DNA of 40,403 nucleotides from Actinomadura rubrisoli (GCF_004349215.1 NZ_SMKU01000044.1:1-40403), one strand, 5' to 3'; numbered from the stretch's first letter, positions 16,847 to 25,446 are shown. Notes: generated from the letters alone by a model not told the origin. Numbers and translations are program-made.

Positions 16847-18397
16847 TCACCGGCAGCGCCGGACCCAGGAGCATTCGAGCGGCGGTGCGGCCGTGCGCAG
16901 TTCCCGGACCGCGGCGGATGACCCGCCGGCCAGCCGCACGGCGATCTCGTCCTCGATGTCCTTGGGCGCCGGACCCCGGTGGCCGTTGAGCACCACCGAG
17001 AAGATCATCCTTCGCCCGGACGGGTCCCTGACGTAGCCCGACAGGGCCGTGACGCCGGTCAGCGTGCCGGTCTTGGCGTGGACGTTGCCCGCCGCCGGAG
17101 TGCCCCGCATCCGTCCGGCCAGGGTGCCGCCGACGAGGCGGTCCGGGTCGCCGGCGACCGGCAGCGCGGCATACCAGGCGGGGAACCAGCGGGCGCTCTG
17201 CGCGCGCCCGAGCACGGTGCTGACGTCCTGGGCGGTCGTGCGGTTGAGGCGCGACAGCCCCGAGCCGTCGGCCATCTCCAGCCGCCCGGCGGGGACGCCC
17301 TGGGCGCGGACGTACCTCTCGACCACCGGCAGCCCCGCCTCCCAGCTGCCCGTGCCCTCCTCCTCCCGCCCGATCGCCTTGACCAGGACCTCGGCGATCA
17401 TGTTGTTGCTCAGCTTGAGGAACGGGACCGTCAGCCGCGACAGTGGCATGGAGGAGCGCGCGGCGATCCGCGCGGCGCCCTTGGGCGTCGTCCCGCGCCC
17501 GGTCGTGCCCGCGACCCGGACGCCGTGCGCCCGCAGCGCCCGCCGGAAGACGTCCGCCGCGTACAGCGCGGGCTCCTCGACCGTGCGCAGGACGGTGAGG
17601 GGCGCGGCGCCCTCCGGATGCGAGCCGCTCACCACGAGGGTGTTGGCGCCCGCCGCCCGGTCGACGGCCAGCGTGGAGGACGAGCCGCGCCGTCCCGTGA
17701 CCGCCCTGTTGTCGATCTTGACGACGCCGGTGGCGGGGGCGAGCGCGACCCGGACGGGGCCGCCCGCGGCGCCCGGGGCCACCGACACGCTGACCGAGCC
17801 CGCGTCGAACACCTCGTTCGGGGAGACGGTCAGCGCGGAGGTCTGCGCGGCGTAGGAGTACTGCAGATCGGCCGGGTCCCAGTGCGGCGGGGTGCGGACG
17901 GCGTCGAACCAGCCGTCGTCGGCGACCAGGTCGCCCTCGACCCGCCTGACGCCCCGCGCCGCGACCCGCGCGGCGAGCCGGTCGTAGTCGTCGGCGCGCG
18001 TCGTCGGGTCGCCGGTGCCCCGCAGGTACAGGTTCCCCTTGACGGACGGGCCCGAGATCCGCCCGGCGTGCACGCTCGTCCGGAACCGGTACCCCGCTCC
18101 CAGCAGCGACAGCGCCGCGCCCGAGGTGTAGATCTTCTGGTTCGACGCGGGCAGCGCCGCCTGGACGGCGCCGCGCGCGTAGCGGACCGCGCCGGTCCGG
18201 GCGTCGCGCACCACGGCGCCGACCGTGGCGCCGTGGAGACGTCCGTCGGCGAGGATGGCGTCGAGATCGGTGCGCAGGTCGCCCGGCGCGGCGGTCGCGG
18301 GCGCGGTGCCCGCCACCCCCGCATGCGCGGCCGGTGCGGTCAGCAGCACCGCCCCGGCGAACAGGACGGACGAGACCCACGTCAGTGGTCCATGCAT
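16847..18397 (-). CDS. dacB: D-alanyl-D-alanine carboxypeptidase/endopeptidase, DacB/PBP4 type (S13)
   Basis: The 516-residue exported penicillin-binding protein trims or opens peptide cross-links in peptidoglycan. A Sec signal (about 1-27, ending in TAPAAHA) precedes the enzyme. The three active-site motifs are present: SxxK as Ser85-Asn-Gln-Lys88, SxN as Ser330-Asn-Asn332 and KTG as Lys442-Thr-Gly. The region between about 100 and 300 (RGTGDPTTRADDYDRLA, GDLVADDGWFD) corresponds to the inserted domains that distinguish family S13. The start is 54 bp downstream of the nitronate-monooxygenase-like gene on the same strand, so it might be read through from the catabolic operon, but its function gives no reason to link them. 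Confidence 0.92.
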   Translation of the reverse strand: MHGPLTWVSSVLFAGAVLLTAPAAHAGVAGTAPATAAPGDLRTDLDAILADGRLHGATVGAVVRDARTGAVRYARGAVQAALPASNQKIYTSGAALSLLGAGYRFRTSVHAGRISGPSVKGNLYLRGTGDPTTRADDYDRLAARVAARGVRRVEGDLVADDGWFDAVRTPPHWDPADLQYSYAAQTSALTVSPNEVFDAGSVSVSVAPGAAGGPVRVALAPATGVVKIDNRAVTGRRGSSSTLAVDRAAGANTLVVSGSHPEGAAPLTVLRTVEEPALYAADVFRRALRAHGVRVAGTTGRGTTPKGAARIAARSSMPLSRLTVPFLKLSNNMIAEVLVKAIGREEEGTGSWEAGLPVVERYVRAQGVPAGRLEMADGSGLSRLNRTTAQDVSTVLGRAQSARWFPAWYAALPVAGDPDRLVGGTLAGRMRGTPAAGNVHAKTGTLTGVTALSGYVRDPSGRRMIFSVVLNGHRGPAPKDIEDEIAVRLAGGSSAAVRELRTAAPPLECSWVRRCR

Positions 18398-18451
18398 GTG
18401 GCAGCAGCGTAGGGCACCGGACAGGCCGGGTCCCGGACCCGCGCGGACACG

Positions 18452-19414
18452 CTACGGCCGCTCCACCGGGGGCAGCGTGCTCAGGGTCGCCTCGTACTCT
18501 TCGGCCAGGCCGCGGACGATCTCGGCCGCCGGGAGGATCGCGTCGATCAGGCCGGCCGACTGGCCCGCCTCGACCTTGCCCCGGGCGACGTCGCCGTCGA
18601 GGGCGGCCATGCGCAGGCTCGACCCGGCGAACTCGGCGCGGCGCAGTTCCAGGCCGGCGGCGGTGCGCTCCAGTTCGGCCATCCTCTCGGCGAACTCGTT
18701 CGCCAGCAGCCGGATCAGCCCGATCTGGTGGCCGACCGTCCGGGTGTCGCCGACGCCGGCCGCGAGGACGGCCTTCTTGTACGCCGGGTGCAGGTTCGAC
18801 TCGGCGCTGGCGATGAACCGCGTGCCGAACTGCGCCGCGCCCGCGCCCAGGGCGAGGGCGGCGGCCAGCCCCGCCCCGTCGGCGAAGCCGCCGGAGGCGA
18901 TGATCGGCGTCCCGGGCGTCTGCCGGGCCACGGCCCTGACCATGACCAGGGTGGAGACCAGGCCCGCCGGCGGGTGGCCGCCCGCCTCCGCCCCGACGAC
19001 GACGAGGCCGTCCACGCCGGCCTCGACGGCCTTGGCCGCGTGCTCCTCGCTCGCCACGACGTGCAGGCACACGGTCCCGCGCTCCTGGAAGCGCCGCAGG
19101 TAGCGGCGCGGGCCGCCCTGCGAGGCGATCAGCACCGGGATCCGCCGGGCGCACAGCGCGTCCATGACCTCGTCGGCCCCCTTGCGGTACAGGGGGAGGT
19201 TCACCGCGTACGGCCGGTCGGTGCCGGCCTCGACCTCGTCGATGGCGCGTTCCAGGTCGGGCAGGCGCATGGGCCCGGCCGCGATCACACCGAGGCCCCC
19301 GGCCGCCGACACCGCGAGCGGCAGCGCCGAGCAGGAGGACGCCCACGACATGCCGGCCTGGATCACCGGCAGGTCGATGCCGAGCAGCCGGGTGACGGAC
19401 GTGCCGATCCTCAT
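18452..19414 (-). CDS. Nitronate monooxygenase family flavoprotein
   Basis: The 320-residue protein is an FMN-dependent TIM barrel of the 2-nitropropane dioxygenase/FabK superfamily. Supporting motifs are PVIQAGMSW at the N-terminus, the strand AAGGLGVIAAGPM, the catalytic-His region GAEAGGHPPAG, and the phosphate-binding PIIASGGFADG with GAGAAQFGTRF. Members oxidise alkyl nitronates or act as enoyl reductases, and sequence alone does not decide between them. In this operon of CoA-ester enzymes, an oxidation or reduction of an unsaturated acyl-CoA is as plausible as nitronate detoxification. The ATG overlaps the acyl-CoA synthetase stop by 4 bp. It is the last of six tightly coupled genes. 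Confidence 0.85.
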   Translation of the reverse strand: MRIGTSVTRLLGIDLPVIQAGMSWASSCSALPLAVSAAGGLGVIAAGPMRLPDLERAIDEVEAGTDRPYAVNLPLYRKGADEVMDALCARRIPVLIASQGGPRRYLRRFQERGTVCLHVVASEEHAAKAVEAGVDGLVVVGAEAGGHPPAGLVSTLVMVRAVARQTPGTPIIASGGFADGAGLAAALALGAGAAQFGTRFIASAESNLHPAYKKAVLAAGVGDTRTVGHQIGLIRLLANEFAERMAELERTAAGLELRRAEFAGSSLRMAALDGDVARGKVEAGQSAGLIDAILPAAEIVRGLAEEYEATLSTLPPVERP

Positions 19415-21024
19415 GGGGCCTCCGCCGATTCCAGCAGCCGCCGCGCGTGCTCGGCCAGGTGCCGCTTCTGCACCTTGGAGCTCGCCGTCATGCCGATCTC
19501 CTCGAAGCCGGCGACCACGCGCAGGTGGCGCGGCGCCTTGAAGCGGGCCAGGCGCCCGCTCGCCCATGCGAGGATCTCCTCCGGGTCGGCCTCGCAGCCC
19601 TCGGTGAGGACGACGAAGGCGAACGGGACCTCGATCAGCCGGGCGTCGGGCACGCCGACCACCGCGGCCTGCCGGACCTTCGGGTGGTCGATCAGCACGT
19701 CCTCGACCTCGGCGGGGGCGACGTTCTCCCCGCCGACGCGGATGATGTCCTTGGCCCGGCCGACGAACTCCAGGCGGCCGTCCGGGCCGAGGCGGCCGAG
19801 GTCGCCGGTGGACAGCCAGCCGTCGGGCGACAGCGCCTTCGCCGTCTCCTCGGGCATGGCGAAGTAGCCGCGCATGACGTTCCAGCCGCGGACCAGGATC
19901 TCCCCGGCCTCGCCGGGCGGGACGTCGAGCCCGGTCTCGGGGGCGCGGATCCGCACCTCGACCCCCGGCTCGGGGAGCATCCGGCCGGAGGCGCGCACGT
20001 CCTCCGGCTCCCACCAGGCCGACTGCGCCACGTTGGGGGACGCCTCGGACAGCCCGTACCCCACGACGCACTCGGCGGCGCCCAGCTCGTCGATGGCCCG
20101 CCGGACGATCGCGGGCGACGCGGCCAGCCACGCGCCGCGCAGCCGCAGCCGCCGCCGGGACAGGTCGGGATGGTCCAGCAGCATCAGCGCGATCGTGTCG
20201 TTGCCGGAGAAGTGCGTGCAGCGCTCCTCCTCCATCAGCCGCAGCGCCTCGCCCGCCTCGAACCGGTCCATGGTCACCAGTGTGGCCGTGTGCTGGAGGC
20301 AGGCCAGCACGGACAGCGTGCTGCCCGCCGCGTGGAAGAACGGCCGCGCGCTGTGGAACCGGTCGCCGGCCCGCAGCCCGAGCCGCGCGCCCGAGAAGAA
20401 CGCGTCGGCGCACATGCTCCGGTGGGTCAGCAGCACGCCCTTCGGGTAGGACGTGGTGCCCGAGGTGTACTGGATCAGCAGCACGTCGTCGGGGGAGGAG
20501 CACGGCGGGACGGGCGGCGACGGCTCGGCCAGGAACGCCGTCCAGGACCGGGCGGCGGCCGGGACGTCCTCGCCCAGCACCACCACCTCCCGCAGGTCGG
20601 GCAGCGCCGGGTCGGGCAGCGAGGCGTCGGCGCCGGGGCAGATCTGCCGCAGCATGGCGATGAAGTCGACGTTGAGGAACCGGTCGGCGGTGAACAGCAG
20701 CGAGGCCCGGGACTGCCGGAGCACGTAGGCGATCTCGTCCGCGCGGAGCCGGGTGTTGACCGGCACCGTCACGGCGCCGAGCGAGCCGATGGCCACGAAC
20801 AGCGCGACCCACCGCGGGCCGTTGCCGAGGCAGACCGCGACGTGGTCGCCCCTGCGGACGCCTGCGGCGGAGAGCGCGGCGCGGACGGCGGCGACCTCGG
20901 CGTCCAGTTCGGCGTAGGTGATGTCGCCCTGCCGGGAGACGACGGCCTGGACGTCCGCGCCCACGGCGGCGGCCCGCCGCAGCGCGGCGTCGGCGGTGAG
21001 GGGGCAGAGCCCGGTCAGGTTCAT
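19411..21024 (-). CDS. AMP-binding acyl-CoA synthetase (acid-thiol ligase)
   Basis: The 537-residue enzyme activates a carboxylic acid as acyl-AMP and then as the CoA thioester. The P-loop motif is YTSGTTSYPKGVLLTH, the A4/A5 region is GYGLSEASPN, the hinge Asp is in GWLSTGDLG, and the motif GRAKDIIRVGGENVAPAEVE is intact. The C-terminal catalytic Lys lies in TASSKVQKRHL. The phylogenetic flavour (PVNTRLRADEIAYVL, SEAS) resembles medium-chain or cyclohexanecarboxylate/crotonobetaine-type ligases, so the acid is not identified. Both ends overlap neighbours by 4 bp. Confidence 0.93.
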   Translation of the reverse strand: MNLTGLCPLTADAALRRAAAVGADVQAVVSRQGDITYAELDAEVAAVRAALSAAGVRRGDHVAVCLGNGPRWVALFVAIGSLGAVTVPVNTRLRADEIAYVLRQSRASLLFTADRFLNVDFIAMLRQICPGADASLPDPALPDLREVVVLGEDVPAAARSWTAFLAEPSPPVPPCSSPDDVLLIQYTSGTTSYPKGVLLTHRSMCADAFFSGARLGLRAGDRFHSARPFFHAAGSTLSVLACLQHTATLVTMDRFEAGEALRLMEEERCTHFSGNDTIALMLLDHPDLSRRRLRLRGAWLAASPAIVRRAIDELGAAECVVGYGLSEASPNVAQSAWWEPEDVRASGRMLPEPGVEVRIRAPETGLDVPPGEAGEILVRGWNVMRGYFAMPEETAKALSPDGWLSTGDLGRLGPDGRLEFVGRAKDIIRVGGENVAPAEVEDVLIDHPKVRQAAVVGVPDARLIEVPFAFVVLTEGCEADPEEILAWASGRLARFKAPRHLRVVAGFEEIGMTASSKVQKRHLAEHARRLLESAEAP

Positions 21025-21800
21025 CGTTCCGCTCCGTTCTCCCGCGCCCGCGCGCCGCCGTCGGCGAAGGCCCGCACGCCGTCGCGCCAGCCGCCGTCGG
21101 CGAGGGAGCGCTCGATCGCGGCCATCTCGATCCGGATCCCGTTGGCCAGGTCGGTCTCCGAGCCCAGGTCGATCGCCTGCTTGGTCAGCGCGATCGCCGG
21201 GCCGGGCGCGCCCGCGATCGTCGCCGCGAGGCGCTCCCCGGCCGCGACGAGCTCGGCGGCGGGGACGGTCCGCGCGACCAGGCCCACCGCGAACGCCTCC
21301 TCGACCCCCATCGTCCTGGAGGTGAACAGCATCTCCTTGGCGCGGCGCTTGCCGATGACGCGCTGCAGCCGCTGCGTCGCGCCGACCGTGCCCCAGTGCG
21401 GCTCGGGGAACCGGAAGGACGCGTCGTCGGCGGCCACGACGAAGTCGCAGGACATGGCGATCTCCCCGCCCGACCCCACCACCGGCCCCTGCACGAGGGC
21501 GACCACGGGCTTGGCGCACCGCTCGATGGCCTCGTAGGCGGCGAAGGAGGCCAGCCGGCGCGAGCGCACCCACGCCTCGTCGCGGTCCTTGCGCTCCTGG
21601 AGGTCCGCGCCCGCGCAGAACGCGGGGCCGTTCGCGCGCAGCAGGACCACGCGGACGCCGGGGTCGGCGTCCAGCCGGACGAACGCCTCGCGGAGCCCGT
21701 GGCACATCGGGAGGTTGAGCGCGTTGCGCACGGCCGGCCTGTTCAGCACGACATGCGCGATGTCGCCGGTCGTGCTCACCAGCACGGGTTCTTCGTCCAC
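21021..21800 (-). CDS. Enoyl-CoA hydratase/isomerase (crotonase), both catalytic Glu present
   Basis: The 259-residue crotonase-fold protein has the oxyanion-hole segment AFCAGADLQ and both glutamates expected in a true hydratase: Glu113 in GSGGEIAMSCD and Glu133 in FPEPHWG. It should hydrate a 2-enoyl-CoA. I place the start at GTG 21800 (VDEEPVLVSTTGD), two bases after the CoA transferase stop, with AAGGGA ten bases upstream. No ATG fits better. The stop overlaps the acyl-CoA synthetase ATG. With the second crotonase in the same operon, two different steps, or hydration and isomerisation, may be served. Confidence 0.88.
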   Translation of the reverse strand: MDEEPVLVSTTGDIAHVVLNRPAVRNALNLPMCHGLREAFVRLDADPGVRVVLLRANGPAFCAGADLQERKDRDEAWVRSRRLASFAAYEAIERCAKPVVALVQGPVVGSGGEIAMSCDFVVAADDASFRFPEPHWGTVGATQRLQRVIGKRRAKEMLFTSRTMGVEEAFAVGLVARTVPAAELVAAGERLAATIAGAPGPAIALTKQAIDLGSETDLANGIRIEMAAIERSLADGGWRDGVRAFADGGARARENGAER

Positions 21801-21802
21801 GG

Positions 21803-22990
21803 CTAGATCGTCCCTTCGTCGCGAAGCCGGGAGATCTCCGCCTCTCCCAGGCCCAGCAGGTCGGTGAGCACGGCGTCGGTGTCGGAGCCGAGCAGCGGCG
21901 GGGCGGTGGGCTCCGGCCGGTCGTACCCGTCGATGCGCACCGGGGTGCGCAGGGCGGGGAACCGGCCCTCGCGGGGATGGTCGAAGTGCCCGACCATCCC
22001 GCGTCCGACGGTGTTGGGGTCGGCGAGGGCCTCGCGGACCGAGTTCACCTCGCCGGCCGGCACCCCGGCCGCCCGCAGTTCCTCGGCCAGCGCGTCCCTG
22101 GGCCGTGCGGCGATGGCCGCGGCGAGCGCGGAGGTCACCCGCTCCCGCTGGGCGAGGCGCCCGGCGTTGGCGGCCAGGTCCGGGTCGGCGGCCAGCTCGT
22201 CCAGGCCGAGCACCGCGCACAGCGGCCGCCAGTGCTGGTCGCTGCCGCTGATGTGCAGCCAGCGGCCGTCCGCGCACTCGAACGCGGCCGAGGGCACCCG
22301 GCCCGGATGCGCGGTGCCGGTGCGCACCGGGTCCTCGTCGAGGGCGAACAGCCGGGCGGCGGCCAGCGCCAGCAGGCTCACCTGGACGTCCATCATCGCC
22401 AGGTCGACGTGGCCGCCGCGCCCGGTGGAGGTCCGCCCGGCGAGCCCGGCCAGCGCGGCGATCGCGATCCACAGCCCGGAGCTGAGGTCGGCGACGGGGA
22501 CGCCGGCCTTGGCGGGCGGCGTGCCGGGGTGCCCGGTGAGGTCCATGACGCCCGACAGCGCCTGGAAGACGGTGTCGTAGCCCTTGCGCTCGGCGTACGG
22601 GCCGGTCTGGCCGAACCCGGTGCTGGACACGTAGACCAGCCCCGGGTTCTCCTCCGCCAGCGCCGCGTAGCCCAGCCCGCGCTTGTCCATCCAGCCGGGA
22701 AGGAAGTTCTCCACCAGGACGTCGGCGCGCCGGGCCAGCCCGCGGGCGATCTCCTGCCCGCGCTCGGTCGCCAGGTTGAGCGTCACCGACCGCTTCCCGC
22801 GGTTGAAGGCGAAGAAGTACGCGCTCTCGCCGCCGGGCAGCCGGGGCTCGAACCATCGCGACTCGTCGCCGCCCCCCGGTCGCTCGATCTTGATCACGTC
22901 CGCGCCGAGCTCGGCGAGGATCTGGGTGGCCATCGGCCCGGCGAGCACCCGCGAGAAGTCCACCACCGTGACGCCGTCCAGCGGCCTCAC
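21803..22990 (-). CDS. Class III CoA transferase (CaiB/BaiF/Frc family)
   Basis: The 395-residue enzyme moves CoA between a thioester and a free acid. The family motifs are clear: LDGVTVVDFSRVLAGPMATQ at the start, LGADVIKIERPGGGDESR, FNRGKRSVTLNL, and the catalytic aspartate Asp168 in GVPVADLSSG, followed by GRGGHVDLAMMDV. It starts at GTG 22990, which overlaps the upstream crotonase stop by GTGA. The gene provides a second way, besides the synthetase, to activate the pathway acid. Known substrates of the family include carnitine, oxalate, mesaconate and succinate derivatives, and none can be chosen here. Confidence 0.93.
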   Translation of the reverse strand: MRPLDGVTVVDFSRVLAGPMATQILAELGADVIKIERPGGGDESRWFEPRLPGGESAYFFAFNRGKRSVTLNLATERGQEIARGLARRADVLVENFLPGWMDKRGLGYAALAEENPGLVYVSSTGFGQTGPYAERKGYDTVFQALSGVMDLTGHPGTPPAKAGVPVADLSSGLWIAIAALAGLAGRTSTGRGGHVDLAMMDVQVSLLALAAARLFALDEDPVRTGTAHPGRVPSAAFECADGRWLHISGSDQHWRPLCAVLGLDELAADPDLAANAGRLAQRERVTSALAAAIAARPRDALAEELRAAGVPAGEVNSVREALADPNTVGRGMVGHFDHPREGRFPALRTPVRIDGYDRPEPTAPPLLGSDTDAVLTDLLGLGEAEISRLRDEGTI

Positions 22991-23796
22991 GCCCCGGCTC
23001 CCCGGAACCCCCGCATGATCGCGTTGACGTCCCCGCCGGCCCGCATCGCCTCCGCGAAGGGCAGGTCGGCGACCCGGTGGAACAGGCCCTTGGCGGCGGC
23101 CATCGCGCGCGGGTTCACCTCGGCCCAGCCGGACGCGATCTCCAGGGCGGCCGCGAGCTCGGCGCCGGGCTCGACGACCCGGTTGGCGAGGCCGTGCGCG
23201 GCCAACTCCGCGGCGTCCAGCATGCGGCCGGTGCTGATCAGTTCGAACGCCAGCTTGCGGCCGAGGTGGCGCTGGAGCCCGGTCATCACGATCGCGGGGA
23301 CGAGCGAGTGCCGCAGCTCGGGGTAGCCGAACCTGACGTCGGTCGCGGCGACCACCATGTCGCAGCCGATGGCGAGGCCGGCCCCGCCGCCCATGGCGGC
23401 GCCCCGGACGGCGGAGACGATCGGCTTGGTGAGCTCCTGCGGCAGCATCTGGGTGCGCATCGTCAGCTCCGCGCGCCGGGTGACCGCCTCCTGGTTCGCG
23501 GGCGTCAGCCCGGCGAACTCCTTGAGGTCGGCCCCGGCGCAGAACGCCCGCCCGGCGCCGTGGAGCACGACCGCGCGGACGGCGCCGTCGGCGTCGGCGG
23601 CCCGCAGCGCGTCCAGCAGGGCGGTGGTGAGCTCGGTGTTCAGCGCGTTGAGCTTGTCCGGGCGGTTCATCCGCAGCACGCGCACCGCGCCGTGGTCCTC
23701 GGTGATCAGGACGGCCCGGCCCGCGTCCGCGGCGGCCGGCGCGCCCCCGTTCCCGCCGGGCGGTGCGCTCGTGGCGAGCGGGTCGTGCTCAGGCAT
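22987..23796 (-). CDS. Crotonase-family protein lacking the first catalytic Glu
   Basis: The 269-residue protein shows the crotonase fold (AFCAGADLKEF, RMNRPDKLNALN). In the first catalytic motif the expected Glu is replaced: GGGAGLAIGCD has Gly140, while the second Glu is present (Glu160 in YPEL). Crotonases with only one of the two acids are often isomerases, hydrolases or lyases rather than hydratases, so a non-hydratase reaction is likely. The N-terminal 27 residues (Ala/Gly/Pro-rich) are variable. ATG 23796 has GAAGGAG upstream and overlaps the lyase gene by 8 bp. Confidence 0.87.
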   Translation of the reverse strand: MPEHDPLATSAPPGGNGGAPAAADAGRAVLITEDHGAVRVLRMNRPDKLNALNTELTTALLDALRAADADGAVRAVVLHGAGRAFCAGADLKEFAGLTPANQEAVTRRAELTMRTQMLPQELTKPIVSAVRGAAMGGGAGLAIGCDMVVAATDVRFGYPELRHSLVPAIVMTGLQRHLGRKLAFELISTGRMLDAAELAAHGLANRVVEPGAELAAALEIASGWAEVNPRAMAAAKGLFHRVADLPFAEAMRAGGDVNAIMRGFRGAGA

Positions 23797-24733
23797 CCTG
23801 GAACTCCTTCCGGCCGGCCGGGCCGAAGCCGGCGCGGGCGACCATGCTGTAGAGCGTGCGGCCGAGCGCCTGCTCGCACCGCCGCGAGGCCGCCATGAGC
23901 TTGTCGAGGTCGAGCCCGGTGTCCACGCCCTCGGACTCCAGCAGGTTCACCAGGTCCTCGGTGCTGACGTTCCCGGTCAGGCCCTCGCCGTACTGGATCT
24001 GCGCGGGATGGCCGCCGACCCCGCCGAGGGAGCTGTCGAAGTCGCGGCACCCGGACTCCAGCGCCGCGACGCAGTTGGCGAGGCCCGAACCGCGCGTGTT
24101 GTGGAAGTGCGCGACGATCGGGAGGCCGGGCCGCGCCGCCGAGACGCGCCCGAACATGTCCTTGACGGCGCTCGGCGTGGCCAGGCCGGTGGTGTCGCCC
24201 AGCGTCACCATGTCCACGCCGAGCTCGGCGAACCGGGCCACGTCCTCGACGACCACGCCGGGGTCGACCCTGCCCTCGAAGGGGCAGCCGAACGCGACCG
24301 ACACCACCCCGACCAGCCGGAACCGCCCGGCGGCGAGCCGGACCATCGCGGCGACGGCCTCCCACTGGCGCTCGCGCGTCGTCCGCATGTTGCGCTCGGT
24401 GTGCGATTCGGTCGCCGAGACCAGCAGGCTGAGCTCGTCGGCGCCGTGCCCGGCGTCGAGGTCGGCGAGGGCGCGCTCGACGGCGCGCGGGTTGGGGCAC
24501 GTCGCCTTGTACGCCACGCCGTCGCGGCGGGGGAGCCCGGCCAGGACGTCGCTCGCGTCGCGGAACGCCGGAACCCGCTGGGGATGGCTGTAGCTGGTCG
24601 CCTCGATGCGGGCGAAGCCGGCGTCGGCGAACGCGCCGAGCAGGGAGATCTTGGTTTCCGCCGGGACCTCGGTCTCCTCGTGCTGGAGTCCGTCGCGGGC
24701 GAAGCATTCGCAGATAGTGACTCGGTCGGTCAT
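23789..24733 (-). CDS. HMG-CoA lyase family protein (DRE-TIM), catalytic Cys replaced
   Basis: The 314-residue TIM-barrel protein belongs to the hydroxymethylglutaryl-CoA lyase branch. Arg13-Asp14 (FARDGLQ), Glu44 (IEATSY), the metal ligands His209/His211 (AHFHNTRG) and the family end motif GNVSTEDLVNLLE are present. The flexible-loop motif, normally GLGGCP with the catalytic Cys, reads GVGGHP here, with His242 at the Cys position. A retro-aldol or retro-Claisen cleavage of a 3-hydroxyacyl-CoA remains likely, but perhaps on another substrate. ATG 24733 was preferred over 24775 because AGGAGG lies nine bases upstream. It is the first gene of the leftward operon. Confidence 0.85.
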   Translation of the reverse strand: MTDRVTICECFARDGLQHEETEVPAETKISLLGAFADAGFARIEATSYSHPQRVPAFRDASDVLAGLPRRDGVAYKATCPNPRAVERALADLDAGHGADELSLLVSATESHTERNMRTTRERQWEAVAAMVRLAAGRFRLVGVVSVAFGCPFEGRVDPGVVVEDVARFAELGVDMVTLGDTTGLATPSAVKDMFGRVSAARPGLPIVAHFHNTRGSGLANCVAALESGCRDFDSSLGGVGGHPAQIQYGEGLTGNVSTEDLVNLLESEGVDTGLDLDKLMAASRRCEQALGRTLYSMVARAGFGPAGRKEFQDA

Positions 24734-24779
24734 GCGCGGCCGCCTCCTGGGGTGTGTCGCCACACGGGTCGTCACTGCA

Positions 24780-24811
24780 GGAATACAGGGCCGGTGTTGA
24801 TGATGTCAACA
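24780..24811 (-). promoter_or_regulatory. MarR operator A and promoter of the leftward operon
   Basis: The 17-bp element at 24795-24811 is a perfect palindrome with 6-bp arms (TGTTGA and TCAACA, 5-bp centre). Read on the minus strand it contains TTGACA (complement of 24804-24809), followed after 18 bp by TATTCC (complement of 24780-24785) as a weak -10. It lies 62 bp upstream of the lyase gene. The first eight and last five bases equal those of operator B in front of the rightward operon. Confidence 0.65.
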
Positions 24812-24828
24812 GAGCGGGTGACCGCCGG

Positions 24829-25320
24829 TCAGTGCTCGGTCCGCTCCAGCGCCCGTCCGACGGCGGCCAGCTTGCGCAGGGCCGAGTCGAGAACTTCCTG
24901 CTCAAGCGGGGTGAGGCAGGCGAGGAAGGCGTTGTTGCGGTCGTTGGCGGCGGAGATGAGCCCGCGGCAGAGCGACTTCCCCGACCGGGTCAGGCTGAGC
25001 TGCGTGCTGCGGCCCGGGCCCGGCTCGCGCTCCACCAGCCCGCGCTCGGTCAGCTTGGTCACCACCCGGCTCATCTGGGCCTTGTCGAGGCCGGCCAGCC
25101 GGGCGAGCTGGTTGACCGTCTGTGGCTCGTCCGCTCCCAGGAGCGCTATCGTTCGCCATTCGTGCAGGCTGACATCGAACTCGCGGCGATAGCGGAGGGC
25201 GGCGCTGCGGGACAGGGCGTTGGCCACCCGATGGAGCCGGTAGGACAGCAGCTCCCTGATCGGAAGGAGCGCCGTCGATTCGGCGGCCGGATCTGCCGAG
25301 CGCGCTGGATGAGCGTTCAT
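24829..25320 (-). CDS. MarR-family transcriptional regulator
   Basis: The 163-residue protein has a winged helix of the MarR type (LHEWRTIALLGADEPQTVNQLARLAGLDKAQMSRVVTKLTERGLVER in total, residues about 53-98), with dimerising helices at both ends. MarR proteins usually repress by binding a 16-20 bp palindrome and are released by a small ligand, often an aromatic or acyl-CoA compound. The gene lies between two operons transcribed in opposite directions and is flanked by two similar palindromes. It is therefore the probable repressor of both and may repress itself. ATG 25320 was taken because the helical N-terminus begins soon after. Confidence 0.9.
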   Translation of the reverse strand: MNAHPARSADPAAESTALLPIRELLSYRLHRVANALSRSAALRYRREFDVSLHEWRTIALLGADEPQTVNQLARLAGLDKAQMSRVVTKLTERGLVEREPGPGRSTQLSLTRSGKSLCRGLISAANDRNNAFLACLTPLEQEVLDSALRKLAAVGRALERTEH

Positions 25321-25359
25321 GCGCCCACTGTAAAGCCCGTGGACGGATCCGCGGAAGGG

Positions 25360-25391
25360 TGTTGACAAATACAACACTTGGTTCTCAGACT
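25360..25391 (+). promoter_or_regulatory. MarR operator B and promoter of the rightward operon
   Basis: The 17-bp element at 25360-25376 begins TGTTGACA and ends CAACA. The outer arms GTGTTG and CAACAC (25359-25364 and 25372-25377) are perfect complements. TTGACA at 25362-25367 is an exact -35 box. A weak -10 (CAGACT, 25386-25391) follows at 18 bp. Compared with operator A read on the minus strand, 13 of 17 bases agree, and the -35 has the same place in both. The aldehyde dehydrogenase ATG is 70 bp downstream of the element. Confidence 0.68.
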
Positions 25392-25446
25392 GCTGACCAG
25401 TACCGATCACGGTCGGCGTATCGCAGATCACGAGGAGGGCCACACC

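Noticed and set aside
23789..24733. Standard leucine degradation cluster
   Set aside because: Isovaleryl-CoA dehydrogenase and methylcrotonyl-CoA carboxylase genes are absent and the lyase lacks its catalytic Cys.
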